Shown piece after piece: positions 38,779-47,776 of a DNA stretch of 64,000 nt (positions are counted from its first letter, which is position 1; every line of letters begins with the position of its first letter). The notes under the pieces were generated by a model. That model had not been told where the DNA came from. It did no database searches and saw only the letters and a program-made list of their open reading frames with translations. The position numbers and the translations under genes are program-made. Source of the DNA: Roseobacter sp. SK209-2-6 (GTDB lineage Bacteria; Pseudomonadota; Alphaproteobacteria; Rhodobacterales; Rhodobacteraceae); assembly GCF_000169455.1 (NCBI RefSeq), contig NZ_AAYC01000001.1, forward strand, positions 1-64,000, written 5' to 3'.

Positions 38779-39011
38779 TTTTACTCTCCGGTTTCCCCGA
38801 CCGCTTGTGGGACCCGATCTAAAGAGCCTGCGTGATTTCAGCGTGATTCAGAGGTGAGATCTGTAAAAAAGAATTAGAAGTGAACACAGTTTTTTTGCTT
38901 GCAACAATTCTGATAGGGGAGAAGCGACTAGGGTCGCAGCAACATATGTCGTGGCCCCTGTCCAGGAAGAAACAGGATTAACCAATTGGCTTTGAACATT
39001 TGTTCAAAATC

Positions 39012-42000
39012 CTAGAGAGGATCTTTCTTTTCAACCCAGCTTCCGCCCAGGCCCTTTCGAACATGAAAGCCGCCTGGGATCATTTCCTGAACCAGCGGGA
39101 CATGTGAAATCAACCCAACAGAACGGTTTTGACTGACCAGCGCGTTTAGGACCTGCAGAACCTGATCAAGCGTGCCAGAGCCATTCTCTGTATCAAGACT
39201 GCCAAAGCCCTCATCTATGAAAATGGTATCAAGCCTGACTTTGCCACTGGAGCTTTCGACCGTATCCGCCAGCCCCAGGGCCAGTGCCAAAGCCGCGATA
39301 AAGCTCTCCCCGCCGGAGAGCGTATTGGCGGCGCGCGATTTCCCGGTGTGAAAGTCAAATACCTGAATGCCAAGACCACGGGAACCGCGTCCGGATCCAC
39401 CGATCTCACGGTCTAGCCGATAGCGGCCAGATGTCATCGGCCCTAGCCGCAGATTTGCGGCCTCCAGCACCTGATCAAACATGGCCCCAATTGCATAGGT
39501 CTCGAGTGTGAGGCGTTGCTCGTTTTGACCATTCAGCAAGGCAGAGAGTTCTCTCAATGACCCGGTTGCGGTTTCAAACTCTTCGATCTTCTGTATGGTC
39601 TCTTGCAGATTGGTGGTGAGCTTTTTGAGCTGGGCTATTCGTCCCTGGGAGCTAACCCTGCCTTCGGTGACTTGCCGACTGTGATCCAGCGCTGCTGTCA
39701 AGACTTCACGCAGTGCAGCAAGGTCGGGTTGAGATAAACCCGCAACCGCCAGTGCAGTTTGTTCTGCCGCATCTTGGGCACTTTTGTGATCTTGCCAGAA
39801 AGCGGTGATGGTCTGTTTGTCAACGACCAGCGTGCTCATGGCAGGTTTCAGGTCCGCCAAGGCCTGTTCCGTCAGACCTGCGGCCGAAAGGCGGGTTTGG
39901 AAATCATGCGTGGCGCTTTGGATGCGGTCCTGGCTGGCAGCCAGAAGTTTCTCTGCGCTCTCGCGGTCTTTTTCTGATTTTATTGCATCTTCTCGCAACT
40001 GCCGTGCGAGGGCCTCTGCCTCGGATCTTGCCTTTAGAAGAGCCTGCAATTCTTGGGCTGTGGCTTTGGACTTGGCTGCAAGGACTGAGGTGTCGCGAAG
40101 CTCAAGTGGGATTTCCGAGAGCATCCCGGCGAGGGTGCCGGTCGCTTCCGCAGCTTGGGAGCTGCTGGTTTCATACTGTCGACGCAAGGCCTCAAGCCCG
40201 TGCTGAGACTGGACCAGCTTTGCATCAAAGGCTTCGAGTTCTGCTTCCGCATCTGCGATATTCGCCTCCGCTCCCAGCTCTTTCAGAGCCAATTGTTCTA
40301 TGGCGGTTTTCGCAACACAGGCGGCAGCACTTTCAGAGGGGAGCTCCATCGAAGCCAGCCGCTTTTTTCGGTCCGCTAGTGTCGCTTCCAACCGGGTCAG
40401 CTTATCTTTGATGTTCTGGAAATTCAGCCCGGCCCTTTCGCGATGCGCGCGCGCCTGTTGAACCTGTGCATCGCGGTCAGCAGTTTCCATGGTCCCGGCG
40501 GCAGGTTCGGGGTGTTCCAAAGCACCGCAAACAGGGCAGGGCGCGCCGTCCTCTAGATGCTGGGCAAGATGCAAAGCTTGTTCATCAGACAGTTTTTGTT
40601 CTGCAACCGCCAAGTCCTGTCGCGCACTTTCAACCTTTTGGCTGGCGTGTTCGTACTCTTGTTGTAGCTGCGCGGCAGTTTCTTCGGCTGTTCGGATCTC
40701 TTCCTCGGCCTGTTCATAGGCTTCGGCGGCCTTTTGGTGCGAAGCGAGAGCGGTCAGTCGGATCACGATCTGCTGCCGCTGTTCCATGCGTATTCGGGCC
40801 AGTTTGAGCGCTTCTGCTTTTGCACTTCTTGCACCCGACAGGGCGGCGTGTTGATGCTCTGCCTTTTCCAGTTCTTGCTTTGCCTGTTGCTGGATCTTGC
40901 GAGCCGTTTTGGCGGCTTCTTCTCCTGCGGCTGACGTAGCCAGTAGCTTTTCAAACCGGGTGAGATCCTCAAGGTTACACCGCAGGGTCTCGCCTTCTTC
41001 GCAGCGGGCCTCTTCCTTTTTCAGATTTTTATCAGCGATCCGAGTAGCATCTTGCGCCTGTGCTGCGCGTTCCGCAGCTTTGACCAGGGCGTTCTGGGCT
41101 GTTTCAAGATCGATATGGGCATCGCGCAGGCGTTGTTCCGCATCCAAGATCGGGCTTGCCTGTTCTACCTTCTGGACCTTTTCGCTGAGTACCTCAATCT
41201 GTGCCTTGCGCCTATCGAGGTTACTAAAAAGAGTTTTGTATTTTGCCGCTTGAGAAAAGAGTTCGGCGGTTCTTTCGGCCTTTTGAAGTTCCTTTGTTGC
41301 GATATCAAATTTCGCCAGCGCCGCTTCTTCGCGCTGCTCTAGGTCGGACAGATGCAGGACTTCGGCGGTTAAGTGGTTCGCCAGGTCTAGGTGATCCTCA
41401 AACCCCTCTGCTAGAAGGTGCCGCTTGTAAATTGCGCGTTCTTCGCGGACCTGCTGTTCTGCCTGATCGGCCTGGGTTTTGAATTTCGCCATCAAGGCTT
41501 CAAAAAGCGATACATCAAATAGTTCGCGCAGGATCTGAAGCCGTTCTCGGGTTTTGGCAGTTAGAAAACTCTCGAAACGGCCCTGTGGCAGCAGGACAAT
41601 CTGGCGAAACTGCTCGACGCTATAGCCAAGTATTCCGGTGATTGCCGTATCCACTTCGCGGACCTTTTTCTCGGCGATGATCTTTCCACATTTGCCGCTG
41701 TTTATCTCGTCCAGCGAGAGCCCAGTTGCATCAAATAGATAGGCTTCGTGCGAGCTGCGCGTTTCCCCGGTTCCGCGGGTTTTAGGGCGCAACTGGTCTG
41801 GTCGGCGCTGCACCAGATAGCGTTTGCCACCCAGATCGAAGATGAACTCTACTTTGGTCTGTAGGTCAGGTGCCGCATGATCTGACCGAAGGGATGGCGC
41901 ATCCTGTTCGGGTTTTGCCGGGACACCAAACAGCGCAAATGTCATGGCACTGAAGAGTGTTGACTTTCCCGAGCCTGTTTGCCCGTAGATGCCAAATAGC

Positions 42001-42086
42001 CCGGTGGAGACTGCATCGCGAAAATCGATGACGGTGTGATTTGGATAGGGGCCAAAGGCCTGCAGGGTGAGCTGTACCGGCCTCAT
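39012..42086 (-). CDS. sbcC: Exonuclease SbcC, SMC-like ATPase subunit
   Basis: The 1024-residue Rad50-type protein has Walker A GQTGSGKS (35-42), long coiled coils, a zinc hook CPVC near residue 515, the ABC signature TLSGGESFIAALALALG near 917 and Walker B IFIDEGFGSLDTE near 955. With SbcD it forms the nuclease complex that opens DNA hairpins and processes ends. Its ATG overlaps the sbcD stop by 4 bp. Confidence 0.95.
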   Translation of the reverse strand: MRPVQLTLQAFGPYPNHTVIDFRDAVSTGLFGIYGQTGSGKSTLFSAMTFALFGVPAKPEQDAPSLRSDHAAPDLQTKVEFIFDLGGKRYLVQRRPDQLRPKTRGTGETRSSHEAYLFDATGLSLDEINSGKCGKIIAEKKVREVDTAITGILGYSVEQFRQIVLLPQGRFESFLTAKTRERLQILRELFDVSLFEALMAKFKTQADQAEQQVREERAIYKRHLLAEGFEDHLDLANHLTAEVLHLSDLEQREEAALAKFDIATKELQKAERTAELFSQAAKYKTLFSNLDRRKAQIEVLSEKVQKVEQASPILDAEQRLRDAHIDLETAQNALVKAAERAAQAQDATRIADKNLKKEEARCEEGETLRCNLEDLTRFEKLLATSAAGEEAAKTARKIQQQAKQELEKAEHQHAALSGARSAKAEALKLARIRMEQRQQIVIRLTALASHQKAAEAYEQAEEEIRTAEETAAQLQQEYEHASQKVESARQDLAVAEQKLSDEQALHLAQHLEDGAPCPVCGALEHPEPAAGTMETADRDAQVQQARAHRERAGLNFQNIKDKLTRLEATLADRKKRLASMELPSESAAACVAKTAIEQLALKELGAEANIADAEAELEAFDAKLVQSQHGLEALRRQYETSSSQAAEATGTLAGMLSEIPLELRDTSVLAAKSKATAQELQALLKARSEAEALARQLREDAIKSEKDRESAEKLLAASQDRIQSATHDFQTRLSAAGLTEQALADLKPAMSTLVVDKQTITAFWQDHKSAQDAAEQTALAVAGLSQPDLAALREVLTAALDHSRQVTEGRVSSQGRIAQLKKLTTNLQETIQKIEEFETATGSLRELSALLNGQNEQRLTLETYAIGAMFDQVLEAANLRLGPMTSGRYRLDREIGGSGRGSRGLGIQVFDFHTGKSRAANTLSGGESFIAALALALGLADTVESSSGKVRLDTIFIDEGFGSLDTENGSGTLDQVLQVLNALVSQNRSVGLISHVPLVQEMIPGGFHVRKGLGGSWVEKKDPL

Positions 42087-43225
42087 CCCGGGCGTTCCTT
42101 TCCCTGTGCCTCATCAACCCCGCGCAGGAGCGTTTTGTGCTCTTCCTGTGAAAGAGGCTCCCCTCGGACCTGTTCGATAAAGCCCCTAATGATCTCGATG
42201 GGGTCGGTGATTTTGGGACTTGAGGGGCCCGTGCTGTGGTTGCCTGCTTCTGGGGTGTCCCGTTCGTAGGTCAATTCGCAGGCATTGGGAAACACCTCTC
42301 GGATGCGTTTCATAGCGTCAATGACAGGCGCCTTATCCGTCAGCACCACGCGAATAAAATCCTCTGAAGGGTCTGACTGCAAAACCTCCCGATGCAATCC
42401 TCTGAGCCTGCGCACCCCGCGCAGTGGTTGCAGCTGCAGCTGCGAGATTTCAGTTCCTCCCTGGGCATCAAGATCAACCAGGCAAACGGATTTGAGGCAA
42501 TCGGCTTCATCAAACCCAAAGGCAAGGGGCGCACCAGAATAACGGATATGAGGGGCACCAGCGGTCTGTGGGCGGTGGATGTGGCCCAGGGCGACATAGT
42601 GTGCCCCTTCAAAAATACTGGGACTAACCGTTTCGATCCCGCCAACCCGGGTGAGAGAGCGCTCGCTTTCGCCCAGGATCGAACCAGCAACAAAAGCATG
42701 TGCGGTAACGACCCAGCGCATGCCCTCTGGGAGGTTGCTCTTGGCGCTTTCGATCTGCGTTGTCAGCACATCCTCAGGGGAATGAATGTCCTCATCCTGA
42801 AAGCACTCGCGCGCAGCATGTTCATAGGCGAAGGGGAGACCCGTGAAGGCAACCGGGCCAAATTCATCCCGCAGGATGAGGGGCGTCTCATCAGTACTGA
42901 GCGCCCCCCTTATGAGGGCGCGATTTCTGTCGGTAAGAACCGACATTGCCTCTATCCGATCACCGGAATCATGATTGCCGGCGATCAACACAACGCAAGC
43001 CCGAGATTTTGCGGAGAGGTCGGACAGGAAGCTGTTGAACTGGCGTACAGCGGAGGCGGGCGGGGCAGCACGATCAAAGATATCACCAGCGATAATCAGC
43101 ACATCCACATCATGTGCAACTACCGCAGACAGGATCTGCTCCAGAATAGCCGCGTGATCCTCTTCTAGCGAGATCCCATTGAACTGACGACCAAGATGCA
43201 GATCAGCGGTATGAAGTATCCTCAT
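42083..43225 (-). CDS. sbcD: Exonuclease SbcD, nuclease subunit
   Basis: This 380-residue Mre11-type calcineurin-like phosphoesterase has the metal-binding motifs TADLHLGR (residues 6-13), IIAGDIFDRA, AGNHDSGDR, and YVALGHIHRPQ. It supplies the Mn-dependent nuclease of the SbcCD complex. It is first in the operon and translationally coupled to sbcC. Confidence 0.95.
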   Translation of the reverse strand: MRILHTADLHLGRQFNGISLEEDHAAILEQILSAVVAHDVDVLIIAGDIFDRAAPPASAVRQFNSFLSDLSAKSRACVVLIAGNHDSGDRIEAMSVLTDRNRALIRGALSTDETPLILRDEFGPVAFTGLPFAYEHAARECFQDEDIHSPEDVLTTQIESAKSNLPEGMRWVVTAHAFVAGSILGESERSLTRVGGIETVSPSIFEGAHYVALGHIHRPQTAGAPHIRYSGAPLAFGFDEADCLKSVCLVDLDAQGGTEISQLQLQPLRGVRRLRGLHREVLQSDPSEDFIRVVLTDKAPVIDAMKRIREVFPNACELTYERDTPEAGNHSTGPSSPKITDPIEIIRGFIEQVRGEPLSQEEHKTLLRGVDEAQGKERPG

Positions 43226-43435
43226 AGGCGCGGGCCCGATTTGTTGTTTCTCTGGGTGGGGTCTGGATCATTGGGACTAGAGCAGGGTGCCACAGCTTGG
43301 CAACCGCTGAAAGGGGTGAGATCCAGCATCTTGCCGCAAAAGGACCTAAAGGCGTTTCGCGCCCCGGCTGAGGTTTCATCTGAACCAAGCCGGGTGGGGA
43401 CCTGGGCGAGAGGCCTAAGGGCATGTGTTGGTGGG

Positions 43436-44452
43436 TTAGCTTGATTGTGGCTGTAATTCCTCTTGATAGGCAAAGAGAGCAGGCTGACCGCCAGTATGAA
43501 GCAGAACCACTTTTGTGCCCTTTTGAATAGCTCCTGCTTCCAGCAAGTCCAAAAGGCCTGCAAAGGTCTTGGCGCTATAAACAGGATCGAGGAAAATGCC
43601 CTCTGCACGCGCCATCAAAGTCAGAGCTTCGCGGGTTCGTGGCCCGACCTGTCCATAGCCGGGGCTCAGCGCGCCATCCCATAGCTCTATGCTTTCCAAA
43701 ACAAGGGAGGGGTCTACCCGGATGAGTTTAGTCAGTTTGCCCAAGAGGTTTTGCATCCGGGTTTTCTGCGCTTTCTGGTCACGCCTGACGCAGATGCCAA
43801 ATACCGGCGCTGTTTCACCGATCATCCTCAATCCGGTCAAAAATCCGCCATGGGTTGCGCCGCTGCCTGACGGGACAACAGCCAGGTCAAACCCTCCGAT
43901 TTGCTGTGAGAGTTCGGCAGCACCCGCAATATAGCCCAAAGCGCCAAGAGGCGGATGATTGATGCCAAGATGGATAACATAGGGCTTGCGCCCTTCGCGG
44001 CGCAATTGCTCTGCGCGGGTTTCCAGCGCGGTATCAGCACCCTGTTCGTCCTCTCCGCGGGGATAGCCGATATGATCTGCCCCCAGGATCTGGGCCAGGA
44101 GCACATTGCCTGATCTACGGTAGATATCGCCCATGCCGGGAACGCGCTCTTCCAGTTGCAGGATCGATTCCATACCCAGTTTTGCGGCAGCAGCTGCGGC
44201 AGATCGGACAAAGTTCGATTGCACAGCACCTGTGATCAGAATGGTATCGGCCCGCTGCTGCTGGGCTTCCCCGAGGTAGAACTCTAGCTGTCGGGCCTTA
44301 TTCCCGGCGAAGCTCAATCCAGTGAGGTCGTCGCGTTTGATCCAGAGATCAATGCCTAGGTGATCTGAAAGGCGGTTGAGCCGCTCCACCGGCGTTGGAG
44401 CGCCGAGCAGTTTGGCGCGGGGGAAGCTGTCGAGGTACTGGTCAAAATCCAT
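43436..44452 (-). CDS. cuyA: L-cysteate sulfo-lyase CuyA (D-cysteine desulfhydrase family)
   Basis: The 338-residue fold-type II PLP enzyme has the cofactor lysine in LSFAGNKARQLEFYLG (K52 from this start) and the phosphate loop PSGSGATHGGF. CuyA splits L-cysteate into pyruvate, sulfite and ammonia. D-cysteine desulfhydrase and ACC deaminase are relatives that sequence alone does not exclude. The directly preceding TSUP exporter and divergent LysR gene match the cuyRZA arrangement known from Ruegeria pomeroyi and favour cysteate. ATG 44452 follows AAGGA at 8 nt; ATG 44473 is less likely. Confidence 0.75.
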   Translation of the reverse strand: MDFDQYLDSFPRAKLLGAPTPVERLNRLSDHLGIDLWIKRDDLTGLSFAGNKARQLEFYLGEAQQQRADTILITGAVQSNFVRSAAAAAAKLGMESILQLEERVPGMGDIYRRSGNVLLAQILGADHIGYPRGEDEQGADTALETRAEQLRREGRKPYVIHLGINHPPLGALGYIAGAAELSQQIGGFDLAVVPSGSGATHGGFLTGLRMIGETAPVFGICVRRDQKAQKTRMQNLLGKLTKLIRVDPSLVLESIELWDGALSPGYGQVGPRTREALTLMARAEGIFLDPVYSAKTFAGLLDLLEAGAIQKGTKVVLLHTGGQPALFAYQEELQPQSS

Positions 44453-44465
44453 TTTATCCGTCCTT

Positions 44466-45206
44466 TTATCCAATCAGAAATGCGCGGCGCAGCAGGACCA
44501 CGCAGGCTAGGAGTGAAATGGCGCGTATGAGCTGGGTGATTGCGCCTTGCGGAAGGAATGGGGCGAAAAATCGCCCCAAAAGACAGCCACAGATCGTGGT
44601 CGCCGACATTTGCCATAGCCAGGGGATTTGGAGAAAAACAGTCATGTCGGACAAGAGATGCAGGGCAAATGCAACCCCATAGGCAACCAGCGCCACAGGC
44701 TGTACCAGTTTACGTGCCTCTTGTGGCTTTCGCCCCAGGCGAAGCAATCCGAACATCAAGAGAGGGCCGGGGGTTGCGGCCCAGATCGTTGCAAGACCGG
44801 AAAGGCCGGACAGGCTGTCAAAGGTCGCTGAGCTGCGCGCAGACCCCAAGGGCAAAAAGGAACTGGCAAAGCCAAAAAGGAGCAAGACAGCAGTCAGGAA
44901 GAGAACGATCTGTTCGCTCAGATAGGGGTAGATCAGGAGGCCGATCATTATTCCTGTCAGGCAACCGACGATGGCTCTGCGGACTAGTTGATGTTCCTGC
45001 CTCCAGGTTTCGCGCTCGGTTCCCAAGATGGAGACCAATGTGTTTAGCATCAAGAGCACAGGCACGGCGCTCGCTGTCCCCAAGAGTACCATCATGACGG
45101 GGGCAACGACGATGCTGAAGCCGAGGCCGACACCGATTTGCAGCGCGGCGCCGGAGAGGATTGCGAAGAGCAGAAGGGCAAGGTCGAAGGTCACCAGATA
45201 GTCCAA
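44466..45206 (-). CDS. cuyZ: TSUP-family putative sulfite exporter CuyZ
   Basis: The 246-residue protein has about eight membrane helices and TSUP signatures (LQIGVGLGFSIVVAPVMMVL; SGLSGLATIWAATPGPLLMF). It begins with a TTG codon (45206) and ends 13 bp before cuyA, so the two form one transcript. It would export the sulfite released by CuyA. Export of another sulfur anion is possible. Confidence 0.75.
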   Translation of the reverse strand: MDYLVTFDLALLLFAILSGAALQIGVGLGFSIVVAPVMMVLLGTASAVPVLLMLNTLVSILGTERETWRQEHQLVRRAIVGCLTGIMIGLLIYPYLSEQIVLFLTAVLLLFGFASSFLPLGSARSSATFDSLSGLSGLATIWAATPGPLLMFGLLRLGRKPQEARKLVQPVALVAYGVAFALHLLSDMTVFLQIPWLWQMSATTICGCLLGRFFAPFLPQGAITQLIRAISLLACVVLLRRAFLIG

Positions 45207-45260
45207 ATGGAAGCAAGATCAGGCGCAAACTAACCCATGCAGGCATGTAGGAAAAATCAT

Positions 45261-45281
45261 CTTATTGAATTTTTAGATAAG
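45261..45281. promoter_or_regulatory. LysR-type box between cuyR and cuyZA
   Basis: CTTAT-N11-ATAAG is a perfect T-N11-A LysR binding motif in the 78-bp divergent gap. It ends 3 bp before the first possible cuyR ATG, which suggests the ATG at 45300 may be the real start. Confidence 0.65.
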
Positions 45282-45284
45282 TGA

Positions 45285-46172
45285 ATGTTATCAATTGGCA
45301 TGCGCCTTACTGCCCGACAGATCGAATTATTCCATATGGCCTATCTGCACCGCTCGACCCGCAAGGCGGCAGAGGCATTGCATATCTCTCAGCCGGCGAT
45401 CAGTCGCGTGGTGGCCGAACTCGAAGCGGAAATGGGTGTTGCCCTGTTTGACCGAACTGGGCGCAGGTTTGAGCCCACCGCCGCTGCACATAGCCTGCAA
45501 CAGGCAGTGCAAAGGCATTTTCAAGGGCTGGAGCGGGTACGTGAGACGGCTTTGCAGATTGCCTCGGGAACTGGTGGGCATTTGTGCATCGCTGCGGTGC
45601 CAGCGGTTGCAGATATCAGGGTTGCCGCAGCTGCTGGACACCTGATGGCACTGCATGCGGATTTGCGCATCGATATCGATGTGATGGGTGAAGAGGCGGG
45701 GCTGGCCGCGCTGCGTGAGGGCCGCGTTGACTGTGCCGTGATCTCTTCGGATCCCGGGGATGCAAATCTTCATTGCAGGCGGCTTGCCGATATTCAGCCT
45801 GTTGCGATTTTTCCTGCAAACCACTCTTCGGAGGTCAAGCAGGAAGTAACGGTGGCGGAACTGGCAAAGCTGCCTTTGGTCATGCTTCCGAAAGGTAGTC
45901 CATTTCGGCGCGCGGTTGAAAAACTGTTTGACCAGGCAGGGGTGTCCTTACGGGTGCGGGCAGAGGCGCGCACCCAAACAGCGATTGCCGCATTGGTTGC
46001 AGAAGGGGCAGGCTGTGCGATTGTTGATGCGGGCGTTCTGACACCCGCCGTCTCAGCCAGGGTTCAGCGGGCTGATTTGACCGGTGGGCTGAGCTGGCCC
46101 GTCAGATCGGTAACAACCTCCGCCTCTTGCGAAATCCCTATTTTGCGACGGTTTCAAGATGCTCTAAGCTGA
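45285..46172 (+). CDS. cuyR: LysR-family regulator of the cuyZA operon
   Basis: This 295-residue LysR regulator has an N-terminal helix-turn-helix (STRKAAEALHISQPAISRVV, then LFDRTGRRFEPT) and a periplasmic-binding-like effector domain from about residue 95. It is divergent from cuyZ-cuyA across a single T-N11-A box, so local control by cysteate or a breakdown product is likely. ATG 45300 is an alternative start giving a protein that begins MRLTARQIELF. Confidence 0.8.
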   Translation: MLSIGMRLTARQIELFHMAYLHRSTRKAAEALHISQPAISRVVAELEAEMGVALFDRTGRRFEPTAAAHSLQQAVQRHFQGLERVRETALQIASGTGGHLCIAAVPAVADIRVAAAAGHLMALHADLRIDIDVMGEEAGLAALREGRVDCAVISSDPGDANLHCRRLADIQPVAIFPANHSSEVKQEVTVAELAKLPLVMLPKGSPFRRAVEKLFDQAGVSLRVRAEARTQTAIAALVAEGAGCAIVDAGVLTPAVSARVQRADLTGGLSWPVRSVTTSASCEIPILRRFQDALS

Positions 46173-46189
46173 GGCGCGGTTTTGTGCCC

Positions 46190-46900
46190 TTAACTGGCTT
46201 GGCCTGCTGTTGGTCGGATCAGCAATTGGCTAACGGTTTCGAGATGTCGCCTCATTGCTTCTTCAGCTTCCGACGCCCTTGCGTCCAGAATGGCCTTTGA
46301 AATCTCATCATGCTGTGCTGAGAGGAGTTCCAGGACATCGGCAGAGTAAGCGGCTGCGCGCGGGCTCGTCCAGTTGGCCTGGGCGCGTACCGTGCGAATG
46401 GCTTCGTAGACATTCAGAAACAGCGGGTTTTCAGCCATTTGAGCGATAGCGTAGTGAAACCTGTCGTCGCTGCGCTCATAGCTTTCGGGGTCATCGGCCT
46501 GAGCTGTCTCGCAGGCAATTTTTGCAAAACGCGCTTTGGCATCCTGACTGCCGCGTTTGGCCGCCAGGCGGGCCAACGCGGGTTCGACCTCCAATCGGAC
46601 TTCCATCATGTTTTGCAGGCTTGTGCAATTTGCCAGCGGCTGCAGCCTTGCAGCATCCGTGGCAGGCGGAGGAGTGACAAAGGTTCCCTGTCCGCGCCGA
46701 CGATAGAGGAGCCCCGAGATTTCCAGATGCCCCAGGGCCTGTCTCAGTTTGGCCCGGCTAACCCTGAATTGAGCAGCCAGATCTCTCTCCGGCCAGAGGC
46801 GTTCGTTCTTGCACAGGCGTCCTGTCGCGATTTCACTTTGCAAGAGCTGGGCCAGATCAAGGGCAGTGCCTTCAAATGGGGGCGAGGAATTCGCGCTCAT
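46190..46900 (-). CDS. GntR-family (FadR/FCD type) transcriptional regulator
   Basis: The 236-residue regulator has a GntR winged helix at about 12-75 (LWPERDLAAQFRVSRAKLRQ, LYRRRGQGTFVTPP) and an all-helical FCD ligand domain at about 95-225. FCD domains usually bind metals with small organic acids. It is last in a three-gene operon (GGT, TSUP, GntR) and overlaps the TSUP stop region by 4 bp. A 35-bp dyad upstream of the GGT gene is its likely operator. Confidence 0.87.
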   Translation of the reverse strand: MSANSSPPFEGTALDLAQLLQSEIATGRLCKNERLWPERDLAAQFRVSRAKLRQALGHLEISGLLYRRRGQGTFVTPPPATDAARLQPLANCTSLQNMMEVRLEVEPALARLAAKRGSQDAKARFAKIACETAQADDPESYERSDDRFHYAIAQMAENPLFLNVYEAIRTVRAQANWTSPRAAAYSADVLELLSAQHDEISKAILDARASEAEEAMRRHLETVSQLLIRPTAGQAS

Positions 46901-47721
46901 AACTGAATAAGGTCGCTGAACATGCGCATGGAGGTCAGCGCCAGAAACAGCCCAAAGGCCAAACGTAGGGCAGGGCGTGGAATGCTATGGGCCAGCTTCA
47001 CGCCCACTCTAGCGAAACTGGTGCTGAGTGGGATGATGACGGCCGCGCAGAACAGATTGACATAACCAAATGAGAAAGCTGGTAGCCCTTCGGCCCCAAA
47101 TCCGGTGGCCATATAGATCAGGGCACCGGGCACGCCGATAACAAATCCAATGGCAGCAGAGGTGCCAACAGCTTTGCGAATGTCATAGCCCAGGAAGTTG
47201 AGCATCGGAACGCAGACCGTGCCCCCCCCGATACCCATCATCGCTGAGATCGCACCGGCCAGAACGCCTAAAGTTGCCCAGACGGGTTTGGAGAAGCTCT
47301 TGGGGGTGGGGCTATCCGCCCCTTTGCGTAGCACCATATCCAGCGCAACCAAAGCGGCCACAGTGGCAAAAACCGCAATCAAGACCTTGCCGGACACAAC
47401 CCCGCCCAGCAGACCCCCCAGCACCACGCCCAACAGGATTGAAGGCGCCCAGAGCTTGAGCAGGCTCATATCAATGGCGCCCTTGCGGTAGTGACCATAG
47501 CCAGAGGAGAGCGCGGTAAAGACAATTGTCGCCAGGGAGGTGCCGACTGCAACCTGCATGGTCAAGGCGGGTTCCATGCCGGTCAGAGATAGGGCCAAAT
47601 AGAGCGCCGGGACAATGACAATGCCCCCGCCAACCCCTAGGAGACCGGCCAGGATGCCGCCGAGGATACCAGATCCGGCGGCAACGGCTGCAAGGGGCAG
47701 CATGATTTCAGTTTCCAGCAT
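46897..47721 (-). CDS. TSUP (TauE/SafE) family exporter
   Basis: This 274-residue membrane protein carries two clear TSUP repeats: GGILAGLLGVGGGIVIVPAL near the N-terminus and GAISAMMGIGGGTVCVPMLN in the second half. It is the longest of the three TSUP proteins in the window. Its place between a gamma-glutamyltransferase and a GntR regulator suggests it exports an anion arising from the GGT substrate, possibly sulfite or a sulfonate. That is inference. Confidence 0.83.
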   Translation of the reverse strand: MLETEIMLPLAAVAAGSGILGGILAGLLGVGGGIVIVPALYLALSLTGMEPALTMQVAVGTSLATIVFTALSSGYGHYRKGAIDMSLLKLWAPSILLGVVLGGLLGGVVSGKVLIAVFATVAALVALDMVLRKGADSPTPKSFSKPVWATLGVLAGAISAMMGIGGGTVCVPMLNFLGYDIRKAVGTSAAIGFVIGVPGALIYMATGFGAEGLPAFSFGYVNLFCAAVIIPLSTSFARVGVKLAHSIPRPALRLAFGLFLALTSMRMFSDLIQL

Positions 47722-47776
47722 CCGGGTTCACCTCATAAGTTTCATCGGGCAATTGATCTGGGGCGCAGCGAGCATC

